Source of the DNA: Streptomyces sp. NBC_01497
GTDB lineage: Bacteria > Actinomycetota > Actinomycetes > Streptomycetales > Streptomycetaceae
DNA: 64,000 nucleotides
Direction: 5' to 3'
Assembly (NCBI RefSeq): GCF_036250695.1
Contig: NZ_CP109427.1
Location: 1,116,001 to 1,180,000, forward strand
A model generated the notes under the pieces. It saw nothing but the letters and a program-made list of their open reading frames with translations, did no database searches and was not told where the DNA came from. Below are positions 38,529-47,799 of this stretch, one piece after another (the stretch's first letter is position 1; the number at the start of each line of letters is the position of its first letter). A program made the translations under genes and the position numbers.

Positions 38529-39317
38529 ATGAGCGCCGCGCAGGAGCGCGAACCCCATTTCGTCCGCTCCTTCGAGCGGGGACTCGCGGTGATCCGCGCG
38601 TTCGACGCCGACCACCCGGAGCTGACGCTCAGCGAGGTGGCACGCGCCTGCGACCTGACCCGCGCCGCCGCCCGCCGTTTCCTGCTGACCCTCGCGGACC
38701 TCGGCTACGTGCACACCAACGGCCGCACGTTCCGGCTCAGTCCACGCGTCCTCGAACTCGGCTACGCCTACTTGTCCAGCTTCTCCCTCCCGGATATCGC
38801 GCAGCCCCATCTGGAGCGGCTGGTCGCGGAGATCCACGAGTCGTCCTCGCTGTGCGTGCTGGACGGCGACGACGTCGTGTACGTGGCGCGGGTGCCGGTC
38901 AGCCGGATCATGACGACGACGATCACGGTGGGCACCCGCTTCCCCGCGTACGCCACCTCGGTGGGGCGGGTGATGATCGCGCACCTGCCCGAGGACCGTA
39001 TCGAGGAGGTCGTGCGGCGGGGCAGACTCGCCGCCCTCACCGAGCGGACCATCGTCTCCACGGAACTGCTGCGCGCAGAACTGGACGTGATCAGGAAGCA
39101 GGGGTACGCCATCGTGGACCAGGAGTTGGAGGCGGGCCTGCGCTCGGTCGCGGCGCCGGTGCGCGACGGCACGGGCACGGTGGTGGCCGCGGTCAACATC
39201 CCGGTCCACGCGAGCCGTCACTCGGTCGCGTCCGTCCGCGAGGACCTGCTGCCCCATCTGCTGGACGCGGTCGGGCGCGTCGAGGCCGACCTGAAGGTGG
39301 CGGCGCCGCGCCGGTGA
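38529..39317 (+). CDS. IclR-family regulator (PcaR/PobR-like)
   Basis: Regulator of 262 residues. Seen: a winged helix (HFVRSFERGLAVIRAFDADHPELTLSEVARACDLTRAAARRFLLTLADLGYV) and an IclR effector domain (LSPRVLELGYAYLSS, LAALTERTIVS, GYAIVDQELEAGLRSVAAPVRD, VAAVNIPVHASR). The wording of these motifs is close to PcaR/PobR regulators that sense protocatechuate-pathway compounds. No aromatic-degradation gene is adjacent, so its targets lie elsewhere or just itself. GGAGG lies 6 bases before the ATG. Confidence 0.93.
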   Translation: MSAAQEREPHFVRSFERGLAVIRAFDADHPELTLSEVARACDLTRAAARRFLLTLADLGYVHTNGRTFRLSPRVLELGYAYLSSFSLPDIAQPHLERLVAEIHESSSLCVLDGDDVVYVARVPVSRIMTTTITVGTRFPAYATSVGRVMIAHLPEDRIEEVVRRGRLAALTERTIVSTELLRAELDVIRKQGYAIVDQELEAGLRSVAAPVRDGTGTVVAAVNIPVHASRHSVASVREDLLPHLLDAVGRVEADLKVAAPRR

Positions 39318-39845
39318 CCGGCCGAGGGCGCGCCACGTCCAAGAAGGGCGGGATGGCGGCAAGGCACCCGGCAGCGTGCCCGCACCGTAGCGGGCCGGGC
39401 GCACCCGAGGTCCCGCGCCTCACCGTCCTCGGCTCCGCCACTCCACCCCTGCGCCGGGTCCGCGACTCCACCACCGGGCGATTTCTCAACTCCGCGACCC
39501 CGCAACCCGGCCCGGCGACCGTCGTCGAGGGCGGGCCCCCAAGCCCTTCCCTGGACCGCCTCCCCACCGCGCCCACGCGGCCGGAGCGTTCCCGAACAGG
39601 TCCCCGGCGAAAGGGTGTTGGCGACCCCGGCGGCAGCCGGTGCCGGCGTCCCACTCCGCCGCCCGGCCGCCGCCCCGGGAATCGACGGGGTCCGAAGCAC
39701 CCCCGCGCGGACGTGACTTGACGCCACCGCGTGGGCACGGACGGACACGGAGAGCGATCGGACTCACGCTCCGTGAAGTCGTCGCGCTGTGTGGTCGCCA
39801 GGGCGACGCCGAGCAGGTCCGGGCCCTCCCGCCGATACTGGAGCC
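39318..39845. other. 528-base gap without a supported gene
   Basis: Open frames here are short or overlap neighbouring genes, lack ribosome sites and give low-complexity Arg/Pro/Gly-rich products. I see no hairpin strong enough to name. The right-hand part presumably holds the promoter of the XRE gene at 39846. Confidence 0.5.
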
Positions 39846-40748
39846 ATGACCCGACATGGAGAGCTGGGCGCGGCGCTGCATCGCTGGCGTGAGCGGATCG
39901 CACCCGCCGGGGCCGGACTGCCGCAGGGCGGCGCCGGGCAGCGCGGCATGGGGCGTGCGGAGCTGGCGCGGCTGACCGGACTGTCCGTCGACCACATCAC
40001 CCGGTTGGAGGAGGGCATGGCCATCATGCCCTCCTCCCAGGTGCTGGCCTCGCTGGCGCGGGAGCTGCGCCTGGACGACATGGAGCGGCGGCACCTGTTC
40101 CTGCTCGCCGGCCACACTCCGCCCGCGACCGACCAGGTTCCGCGGCGGGTGCCGCCGAGCGTGCGGCGCATGCTGGACAGGATGCCGGGGGCCGCCGTGG
40201 GCGTCCACGACGCCGGATGGTCGCTGATCGCGTGGAATCCGCTGTGGGCCGCGCTCTTCGGCGACCCCGGACCGACGCTCACGGCCCCGTGCCGGAACGT
40301 GGCCTGGCGGCACTTCACGGCGGCGCCGAGCCGCGTCACCCGTTCGCCGGAACAGCTGGCCCGGTTCGAGACGGCGCTCGTGGGCGATCTGCGGGCCGCG
40401 GCGGCGCGCTATCCGACCGACGTCGAGCTGCGGGCCCTCCTCGCGGGGCTGCGCCGGGCGAACACCCGGTTCACCGAGCTGTGGACGTCCCGGTTCACCG
40501 GATCGCACGAGGGCGAGTCCGTCACCGTCCACCATCCGGACATCGGCGCGGTCGACCTCGACTGCGACATCCTCTCCGTCCCGGGATGCGATCTGCGCGT
40601 CATCGTCCATTCGGCACCGCCGGGCAGTTCCGCGGCCGAGGCACTGGACCTGCTCGGGGTGATAGGCACCGAGACCATGCCCTTCCCGGTGGCGGAGACC
40701 CGGCACGTGTACGGAGACGGCCAGGAGCAGCAGCCCGCGGGGGCCTGA
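39846..40748 (+). CDS. XRE-family regulator with MmyB-like ligand-binding domain
   Basis: Regulator of 300 residues. Seen: helix-turn-helix near the N-terminus (LGAALHRWRERI, GMGRAELARLTGLSVDHITRLEEGMAIMPSSQVLASLARELRLDD) and a C-terminal MmyB-like PAS-type domain (RMLDRMPGAAVGVHDAGWSLIAWNPLWAALFGDP, FTELWTSRF, VTVHHPDIGAVDLDCDILSVPG), which binds fatty-acid-like molecules in structural studies of the family. Such genes usually diverge from a short-chain dehydrogenase gene; none is seen here, which is unusual. A perfect terminator follows. Confidence 0.9.
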   Translation: MTRHGELGAALHRWRERIAPAGAGLPQGGAGQRGMGRAELARLTGLSVDHITRLEEGMAIMPSSQVLASLARELRLDDMERRHLFLLAGHTPPATDQVPRRVPPSVRRMLDRMPGAAVGVHDAGWSLIAWNPLWAALFGDPGPTLTAPCRNVAWRHFTAAPSRVTRSPEQLARFETALVGDLRAAAARYPTDVELRALLAGLRRANTRFTELWTSRFTGSHEGESVTVHHPDIGAVDLDCDILSVPGCDLRVIVHSAPPGSSAAEALDLLGVIGTETMPFPVAETRHVYGDGQEQQPAGA

Positions 40749-40751
40749 GGC

Positions 40752-40795
40752 GGCGAGGAGGGCACGGCTCGCCGGCGGGCCGCGCCCTCCTCGCC
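40752..40795 (+). terminator. Terminator hairpin after the XRE/MmyB gene
   Basis: Perfect 12-base inverted repeat GGCGAGGAGGGC / GCCCTCCTCGCC with a 20-base loop, starting four bases after the stop codon. Confidence 0.65.
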
Positions 40796-40896
40796 TGGCC
40801 GTGCGTCATCCGGGTGGCCCCGTGTTCCGCGGGGCCATACCTCCGGTCGGCGCACGTGGCGGTGCGCGCGCACCGTACCGTTCCTACCGTGACTGA

Positions 40897-42144
40897 ATGA
40901 TCATCAGATCCGCGACGCGCACCGCGCTCACCGGGACGGCGGCCCTCGCCACCGGCCTGCTGGTCCTGCTGCCGGCGGCCTCCCCGGCCACCGCCGGCCC
41001 CCGGTCCCTGCCCGCGCACATCCGCACCGACCCTCTCCCGCCCGCTCCGGCGCCCGCGTACGTCGACAGCTCGGGGCTCTACGACAGCGGCACCCAGGCC
41101 CGGCCGGCCCCGGGCACCCCCGCGCCGCCCGACGACATCTCGGCCCTGTCCTGGCTGGTCGCCGACGCCGACTCGGGTGACGTGCTCGCCGCGCACGACG
41201 CGCACCGCAAGCTGCCGCCCGCCTCCACCCTCAAGACGCTGTTCGCGGTCACCGCGATGCCGCACCTGCCGGCCCAGTCCCGGCACACCGTCACCCAGGC
41301 CGACCTGTCCGGCATCGGCGAGGGCAGCAGCATGGTGGGCGTCGAGGCGGGTCTCTCATACCAGGTGGCCGACCTGTGGCGGGGCGTCTTCCTGAGCTCG
41401 GGCAGCGACGCCGTGCACGTGCTGGCCTCGATGAACGGCGGCTGGGACTCCACGGTCACCCAGATGCAGCGCAGGGCGCGGCAGCTCGGCGCGCTCGACA
41501 CCCACGTGGTCTCCTGCGACGGCTACGACACACCGGGGCAGGTCTCGTCGGCGTTCGACCTCGCCGTGTTCGGGCGTACGGGCCTCGCCAACCCCCAGTT
41601 CGCGTCCTACGCCGCCACCTCCGACGCCCAGTTCCCCGGCGAGCGGGGCGCGAGCTTCGGCATCCAGAACACCAACCGCCTGCTCAGCGGCGCCCACGGG
41701 GTCCAGACGTACCCCGGCATGATCGGGGTGAAGAACGGCTACACCACGCACGCGGGCAACACCCTGATCGCCGCGGCCCGGCACGGGAACAGGACGATGC
41801 TGGTCACGGTGATGAACCCGCAGTCGGGCGCCCTCGACGCGGTCTACGACGAGGCGCGCCACCTGCTCGACTGGGGCTTCGACGCCGACGGCCACGCCAC
41901 CCCGGTGGGCTCGCTGGCGCCGGCACCCCCACCGCAGGCGGCGGGTGCGGACCGCGGCCGGCCCGGGCACGCCGCCTCGGCCGCCGCGGAGCCCGTGCGG
42001 CACCGCGCCGAGGCGGGGACCGCGAGCGCGGGGCTGCCGGCCGGTGTGCTGGTGCCGGCGGTCCTGGTGGGCGCCGCACTGCTCGCGGGTGCGGGGGTGA
42101 TGCTCGTACGGCGTGCCGGCCGGCGCCGTACGCCCGCGAGCTGA
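40897..42144 (+). CDS. D-alanyl-D-alanine carboxypeptidase (S11 family), membrane-anchored
   Basis: Exported penicillin-binding enzyme of 415 residues that trims peptidoglycan stem peptides. Seen: signal peptide (about 1-34), catalytic motif PPASTLKTLFAVTAM (SxxK), LSSGSDAVHVLASM where SGN is usual, GMIGVKNGYTTHAGNTLIAAA where K-T/S-G is usual, then a Pro/Ala-rich linker and a C-terminal membrane anchor (LVPAVLVGAALLAGAGVML) with a basic tail. The two altered motifs may lower activity or change beta-lactam binding. The ATG at 40897 has a weak ribosome site but begins a proper signal peptide. Converges on the pentapeptide-repeat gene. Confidence 0.92.
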   Translation: MIIRSATRTALTGTAALATGLLVLLPAASPATAGPRSLPAHIRTDPLPPAPAPAYVDSSGLYDSGTQARPAPGTPAPPDDISALSWLVADADSGDVLAAHDAHRKLPPASTLKTLFAVTAMPHLPAQSRHTVTQADLSGIGEGSSMVGVEAGLSYQVADLWRGVFLSSGSDAVHVLASMNGGWDSTVTQMQRRARQLGALDTHVVSCDGYDTPGQVSSAFDLAVFGRTGLANPQFASYAATSDAQFPGERGASFGIQNTNRLLSGAHGVQTYPGMIGVKNGYTTHAGNTLIAAARHGNRTMLVTVMNPQSGALDAVYDEARHLLDWGFDADGHATPVGSLAPAPPPQAAGADRGRPGHAASAAAEPVRHRAEAGTASAGLPAGVLVPAVLVGAALLAGAGVMLVRRAGRRRTPAS

Positions 42145-42175
42145 CCGGGGCGCCCGCCGCGCGGTGCGACGGACG

Positions 42176-43159
42176 TCAGGAGCGGTCCGGCCAGTGGGCC
42201 GGGCGGCTCAAGGAGGGCGGCAGCGCGGTCGCGCGGTCGCCCTTCGCCGCGTCCAGTTGAGCCTGGGTCAGGAAGAGGGTGTCCGTGAGATCGGCGCCGG
42301 CCAGCTCCGCGTCCCGCAGGTCGGCACCGATCAGGTCGGCCGAACGCAGATCGGCTCCCCGCAGGTCGGCCGCGACCAGGCACGCGCCCCGCAGATCGGC
42401 GGCGTACAGATCGGCCCCCGCGAGCCGCGCGCCGAACAGGTCGGCGCCACGCCGGTTCCGCTTGCCGCGGCGGCCCGCGCTGCCCGGCCGCCCGCGCAGC
42501 GCCTCGGACCGGACGAGCGTGCTCACGCGCCCCAGCAGCGGGCCCACCACCCCGGCGCGGTGCGCGGCGACGTCCGTGGCGAGCACCGCGTCGGCGTCCG
42601 CGAGGGTCAGCCGCTCGGTCCGCTCGTACACCTCGGCGAGTTCCGCGCGCAGCGTCCGCGCGGCGGGCAGGGAGCGCGCGTGTGCGAGGTGGTACAGCAG
42701 TTCCTGGAGCTGCCGCATGACGGGCAGCACGGCGAACATGGCCCGGGCGGTCCCCGGCGCCTGCCGCCAGTCACTCCCGCCGAAGGTGTGGCGGGATATC
42801 TTCTGGCCCGCTCCGAAGCATTCGTACACCGCACAGCCCGCGTAGCCGCGCGGCCTCAGCTCCCGGTGGACGGTGCAGCCGAAGTCCTTTCCGAGGTGGG
42901 TGCAGGGTTCGCCCGCGTCCTTGTCCGAGGGGAATCCCGCGGCGGCGGAGAAGGACAGCGCAACGCAGCACAGGCCGAAGCAGGACGCGCAGTCCGCTCT
43001 CAGCTCCGGTGGCGCGCCAGGACCGGAGGCGGGCAGACGGACCGGATCCGGTACGTCGACGGGTGCGGGCTCGCGTCGCGGGGCCACCGGCTCGGCGGGC
43101 CCGGGCACGAAGGCCGGGGCCACGGCTTCGACCTGCGGATCGTCCGGGGAGGAGGGCAT
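42176..43159 (-). CDS. Cys-rich pentapeptide-repeat protein
   Basis: Soluble protein of 327 residues in three parts. The first 55 residues are Pro-rich and probably disordered. Residues 57-114 hold eight cysteines (57, 60, 64, 65, 86, 95, 109, 114) in a pattern (CASCFGLCC ... CTHL ... CTVH ... CAVYEC) that resembles YkgJ-type metal-binding clusters. A helical middle follows (about 125-220), and residues about 235-295 are pentapeptide repeats of the A(D/N)Lxx type, which fold into a right-handed beta-helix. No signal peptide or membrane segment. Function unknown; a metal- or redox-sensing beta-helix protein is a guess. It lies downstream of the repeat array and the broken regulator. Confidence 0.85.
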   Translation of the reverse strand: MPSSPDDPQVEAVAPAFVPGPAEPVAPRREPAPVDVPDPVRLPASGPGAPPELRADCASCFGLCCVALSFSAAAGFPSDKDAGEPCTHLGKDFGCTVHRELRPRGYAGCAVYECFGAGQKISRHTFGGSDWRQAPGTARAMFAVLPVMRQLQELLYHLAHARSLPAARTLRAELAEVYERTERLTLADADAVLATDVAAHRAGVVGPLLGRVSTLVRSEALRGRPGSAGRRGKRNRRGADLFGARLAGADLYAADLRGACLVAADLRGADLRSADLIGADLRDAELAGADLTDTLFLTQAQLDAAKGDRATALPPSLSRPAHWPDRS

Positions 43160-43216
43160 CGCCCGAGGGTACGTCAGCGGGCCGGGTCAGTGCCGGGGCC
43201 CTGAGCGCGGACCTGC

Positions 43217-43384
43217 GAGCGCGGGCCAGTGGGCGCGGGCCAGTGGGCGCGGGCCAGTGGGCGCGGGCCAGTGGGCGCGGGCCAGTGGGCGCGGGCCAGT
43301 GGGCGCGGGCCAGTGGGCGCGGGCCAGGGAGCGGGGGCCAGGGAGCGGGGGCCAGGGAGCGGGGGCCAGGGAGCGGGGGCCAGT
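43217..43384. repeat. Twelve-copy tandem array of a 14-bp unit
   Basis: Head-to-tail copies without spacers: one GAGCGCGGGCCAGT, six GGGCGCGGGCCAGT, one GGGCGCGGGCCAGG, three GAGCGGGGGCCAGG and one GAGCGGGGGCCAGT. The order of the variants suggests stepwise expansion. It occupies most of the 322-base gap between the broken LuxR-like gene and the pentapeptide-repeat gene, about 58 bases before the start codon of the latter. The unit is not a multiple of three and no gene reads through it convincingly. Confidence 0.95.
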
Positions 43385-43481
43385 GAGCGCCGGGGCCGCC
43401 AGGAGGCGGGTGAGCCGGGGCCGGGCGGGTCGGTGCGGGAGCGGAAGCGGGTCGGTCCCGGGCCGCGCGGTGCGGGAGCGG

Positions 43482-46134
43482 TCAGTGCCGGAGCCGGTCG
43501 GAGTCCAGCGCTCCCCTGGCCCGCGCGGCGAGGCCGTCGGCACCGCAGCGCTCCGCGAGCTCAAGGCCGAGGCCCAGTTCGGCCGCGAACCCCGCGGCGA
43601 TGCCGTACTCGATCCGCGCCTGCGCGAGTTCGTACCCGCACGGCGACGCCTCCAGGTGCGCGACGGCCTGTTCCAGCAGCGCGATCCGGCCGGACCCCTC
43701 GCGCAGGGAGGCGGCGCACAGGTATGCCGAGCCGACGGCGGTGCGGGTCCCGAACCGCTCGGCCTCGCGGCCTGCGTAGCCGACGAGTTCGGCCGCCCGG
43801 TCCGGCTCCGTCCCGGCGACCGCGCGCGCCAGGTCCAGCGCCCAGGGACCGACGACGACGTTGTGCCGGCCGCGCGCGGTGAGCGAGCGGCCCGCGGCCT
43901 CCAGTTCGATGACGGCCTCCTCGGTGCGGCCGAGCGCGAGCAGCAGCCTGCCGTGCACGCACGCCGCGTCGGGCAGGAGCATCGTGGTCGAGTACGGCGG
44001 GGCGAAGCCGTAGCGCTCGGCGCAGGCGGCGGCGCGCTCGACGTGGCCGCGGGCGAGCAGGGTGTCGATCAGCACGCACACCGCCTCCCCGTGCACGGGC
44101 AGGTCGCTGCCGAGGCCTTCGGCGAGCCGGATGCCCTGCCGCAGGTATGCCTCGGCCTCCGCGAGCCGGCCGCGTCTGCGGTGCACGTACCCGGCCATGG
44201 CATGCGCGAACGCGAGGTGCCCGCCGCTCCAGCCGGAGAGGTCGAACGCGTGCAGCGCCTCGTTGAACAGCGCCTCGGCCCGGTCGAGCCGGTCCGTGAC
44301 GGCGTACGTCAGGCCCAGCATCGCCGGAACCTCGAAGCTCCACTCGGTGTCGGTCCAGCGCAGGCCGGGCGCGAGGCGGCCCTCGGACAGGGCGCGTTCC
44401 GCGGTCGCCACCGCCAGCCGGGCGCTCTCCCCGCGCACAGCGGCGTCGAAGGCGCGCAACGTCAGCAGCACGCGCTCCGTGCTGTCGGCGCCCTGGAGAT
44501 GCTCGGTGGCCTCGGCGAGCCGACGCGAGCGCAGAGCCGCGTCGTCCTCGGCCGCCTGGACGCCCTCCCAGAGGAAACGGGCGGCGGTCAGGCGGTCCTT
44601 GAACGGCCCGGGCAGGCACACCTCGGCCTCCGCCGTGACCATCCGGACCGCCTCGGCGCTCCGGTTGTCGTGAGCGAGGACCTGGGCGAGCCGCAGGACG
44701 GCGTCGACGCGGTGACCGCCGGCCAGTCCCGGGGTTTCGAGGGCGGCGCGGAGGTGGCCCACCGTGGTGGCGGGGGCGGTCAGGAGCGACGCGCAGCCGA
44801 GCTCGTACAGCACCTCGGCGCGCACGGCGGGCAGCGGCGGTTCCTCCAGGGCGCGTTCGAGGCAGCGGCGGGCGGCGCCCGGCGCGCCGACGGCGAGGTG
44901 TTCCGCGGCGGCGTCACGCAGTTGCTGGACGAGTTCGGGGTCGCCGTCCGGGTGCACCTCGAAGAGGTGCGGGGCAGCGGCGGCGGCTCCCCCTCCGCCG
45001 CGGGTGAGCGCCCAGGCGGCGCGGCCGTGCAGCGCGGTGCGGGTGGCGGGCGGGATCGAGAGGTACACGGCCCCGGCGATCAGCGGGTGCACGAACTCCA
45101 GGGGATCCGTGCCGAGGAGTATCCGCCCCCGCGCGCAGCCGTTCGGCGCATTCCTCGGCCTCGGCCCGGCTCATACCGGCCAGGGTCCTCGCGGTGCGCA
45201 AGGAGGCTCCGGTGCCGAGGACGGCGACGGCACGGGCGAACTGGATCGTGGCGGTGCCGAGTTCGGCCAGGCGCCGGACCAGCCCGGTGCCGCGGGTCGA
45301 GGCCCCGAGGTCGCGCAGCGCGGGCGCGGACCCGCCCACCGGGTCAAGACCGCTGTCCCGCGCCCGGGCCAGCAGCTCCACCGTCTCGTACGCGTTGCCC
45401 CTGGTGACGGCCCAGACCTCCTGGCAGAACGCGGGCTCGGCACGCGGGCCGAGGACCGTCCTGACGAGCCCGCCTACGGCGTCGGCGGTGAGGGCCTTCA
45501 GTGTGGCGCGCAGCCTGGCGGCCTCGCCGACGGTCTCCAGCAGGTCGGCCGCGACACCCGCGACGCCTTCGGTGCGGTACGCGACGACGAGCAGCACGGG
45601 CAGGTCGGGGCCGGGCCTGCGGGCGAAGGACGCGAGCCAGGACAGCGTCTCCAGGTCCGCCCACTGGGCGTCGTCGACGAGCAGCACCAGCGGGCCGTAG
45701 GCGTCGGCGAGGCCGCGGGCGAGGACGTCGAGACCGTCCCTGACGCCCTGCGGGTCCCCGTACTGCGCGCCGGGCGGCGCGACGCCGAGCGCGGGGCCCG
45801 CGATCGCGTACCACTCGCCGAGCAGTTCGTCGGGTCCCGCGGTGAGCGCGGGCTGCAGGAGCTGGCGCGCCACATGGAAGGGCACGGACGACAGTGTCTC
45901 GCCGCCGCGCGCCGACCACACCACACAGCGCTCCCCCGCGATCCTGCGGACCTCCGCGAGCAGCGCCGTCTTGCCGAGTCCCGCGCCGCCCCGGTAGACG
46001 AGGACACCGCCGGTGGGACGGGCGTCAGAAGAGGTCTCACCGCAGAGCGCGCGCACGGCCTGCGCGGCGGCGGCGAGTTCGGGCTCGCGTTCCAGCAGGG
46101 AGAGGTCGCAGGGGAGAGAGGACCGGAAATCCAC
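43482..46134 (-). pseudogene. Frameshifted LuxR/LAL-type AAA ATPase regulator lacking its HTH
   Basis: Two reading frames join into one protein. The first part (GTG 46134, ribosome site GGAGGAGG) gives an ATPase domain with Walker A GGAGLGKTALL and Walker B LVLLVDDAQWAD. The second part, ending at 43482, gives HPLIAGAVYLSIPPATR and a long TPR-like region. The frames meet near a run of five C (45126-45130); reading it as four C restores LRAGRILLGTDPLEFVHPLI. The C-terminal LuxR-type helix-turn-helix expected after LARARG is absent: the protein stops at DSDRLRH and the tandem repeat lies beyond. Either a sequencing error plus an HTH-less variant, or a decaying regulator. Confidence 0.82.
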
Positions 46135-46494
46135 CCGCCTCCTCCTTCTCCCGCGTGCGCACCACACTTCTCGAACCGTGAGGAGTCGAGGGTAGCCGTG
46201 TGGACTGTTCCCGGGCAGTGATCCGCCTCATTTACCGCGTTCTGCGGCGGGTCGCGTGCGAGGACGTGCCCGGCGGAGTAGTGTGCCCGGCCGCGCTCGC
46301 GCCGGGCGCCCAGGACCCGGCGTCCGCGCCGGGGACGGGGAGCCGTCGGACCTGCCGGACCCACCGGACGGGCCGGCAGCGCTGGTGCGGCTCGCGCACG
46401 GGACGGGCGCGCTCGCGGCCCGGACGCACCGGTGCGGCTCGTACGGGCACACGCACACACGTCGACAGCCCGGCGGGGCAGGGCTGCGGCCGCG
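46135..46494. other. 360-base gap without a supported gene
   Basis: It lies between two genes on the minus strand. The short open frames give Arg/Pro-rich products without ribosome sites. An 11-base direct repeat GGTGCGGCTCG occurs twice about 50 bases apart. The left edge must carry the promoter of the LuxR-like gene. Confidence 0.5.
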
Positions 46495-47799
46495 TCAGGC
46501 CCGGACCGAAGCGGGCCCGTTCACGGGCGCGCCGGCCGCGGCCAGCGCGAAGGCGGCCCGTGCCACCCGGAACTGATGCTCCACCTGGTCCTGGACGGGG
46601 ATCCAGCGGGGGCTGCAGCGCTGCTCGAACACCGCACAGCGGGCCGTCAGGAACCGGTCCAGCCTGTCCCGTACGTCGTACGCGGCCGGGCCGCAGGCCT
46701 CCACTGTCTGGAACAGCATGCCGGCGGTGCGCAGCACGAGGCGGCGGGCGGCGATAGTCAGTGCGAGGACCTGCGCACGGTTGAACCCGGCGAGCCCGCC
46801 CGGGAAGGCGGCGAAGGACTCGGGGCCCCACTCGGCGACGAGCGAGGGGCAACTGCGCTGGAACTCGTCCACGGTGCGCAGCAGCGGTGCGACGTGGACC
46901 GGCACTTGGGGCCGGACGCGGTCGGCCATCTCGGCGAGGAACTCGGCGTCCCGCTCCGTCAGACCGGCCACTCCCGTCATCGCCCCCTGCGGGTCGGGGT
47001 GCGGGGAGGCGTCGGTTATCTCGTCGGCGGCCCACATGGGCGCCTCGACGATCGCGGTCACCGTGCCGTACCGGTACGGGTGGTACCAGGTGGAGGCGTG
47101 ACTGGAGGAGAGCGCCGCGGTGAACTGGTCGCGCCTGCTGGGCGGCGGCATGTCGAAGACGCCGGTGCCGGGGCTCGGCCAGAAGAACGCGTCGAACGGG
47201 CAGAGTTCGAGGGGTATGCCGAGATCCGCGGCGGAACGGGCGAGCGGCTCCTCGATGCCGGGCAGCGACCTGGTCAGCTGGACGAAGCTGCCGCCGATGT
47301 CGACGCCGTGCAGGGAGAACTGCAGGAAGGGTCTTATCTCGTCCTGGAGGTCGACCAGCGCCCGTGTCTCCGGGAGGAGTTCGGCCTCGGAGCGGGCGTG
47401 CAGCCACTCGGGCTGCTCGTAGAAGTTGGGACGGAACATGCGCCGGAAGTGGTGCCCGAAGGTCATCGGCCCGTCCAGCCAGCGCTCGTTGCGGCGGGCG
47501 CCGTCGGGATCGAGGCAGATCAGCAGGTGCCAGGCCGCGGCGCCGGGCCCGTCGTCGGGCGCCGCGGCGACGAGGTGTTCGGCGAGCCGCAGGGCGGTGG
47601 CGCCGCCCACCGGTTCGTTCGCGTGCGGCCCGGCGACCACGAGGACGTCCCGTGGGCCGCTGCCCACGGTGAGCAGCGTCAGTGGTTCGCCGCCGCGCGA
47701 GTGGCCGATGCGGCGCAGTCTGGCGCGCCCGGGATACGCGGCGGCCAGCGCTCCGGCGCGTGCGGTCAGTTCACCGACGGTGGGATAGCGCGACGGCAC
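46495..47799 (-). CDS. M14-family zinc carboxypeptidase-like protein
   Basis: Metallopeptidase-fold protein of 434 residues. Seen: zinc motif VVAGPHANEPVGG (His59, Glu62), a second zinc His in FLQFSLHGVDIGG, and the likely catalytic Glu in TAIVEAPMW. No signal peptide, so it acts in the cytoplasm. Residues about 300-434 form a helical extension beyond the usual catalytic domain. The start is GTG 47799, with a weak ribosome site; no better start is in frame. The substrate is not predictable, and cell-wall peptides or small amidated molecules are possible. Confidence 0.87.
   Translation of the reverse strand: MPSRYPTVGELTARAGALAAAYPGRARLRRIGHSRGGEPLTLLTVGSGPRDVLVVAGPHANEPVGGATALRLAEHLVAAAPDDGPGAAAWHLLICLDPDGARRNERWLDGPMTFGHHFRRMFRPNFYEQPEWLHARSEAELLPETRALVDLQDEIRPFLQFSLHGVDIGGSFVQLTRSLPGIEEPLARSAADLGIPLELCPFDAFFWPSPGTGVFDMPPPSRRDQFTAALSSSHASTWYHPYRYGTVTAIVEAPMWAADEITDASPHPDPQGAMTGVAGLTERDAEFLAEMADRVRPQVPVHVAPLLRTVDEFQRSCPSLVAEWGPESFAAFPGGLAGFNRAQVLALTIAARRLVLRTAGMLFQTVEACGPAAYDVRDRLDRFLTARCAVFEQRCSPRWIPVQDQVEHQFRVARAAFALAAAGAPVNGPASVRA

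Noticed and set aside
43217..43384. CRISPR array
   Set aside because: The 14-bp units are contiguous, with no unique spacers, and there are no cas genes.
46228..46458. Possible 76-codon gene on the minus strand
   Set aside because: Pro/Arg-rich product, no ribosome site, no motif.
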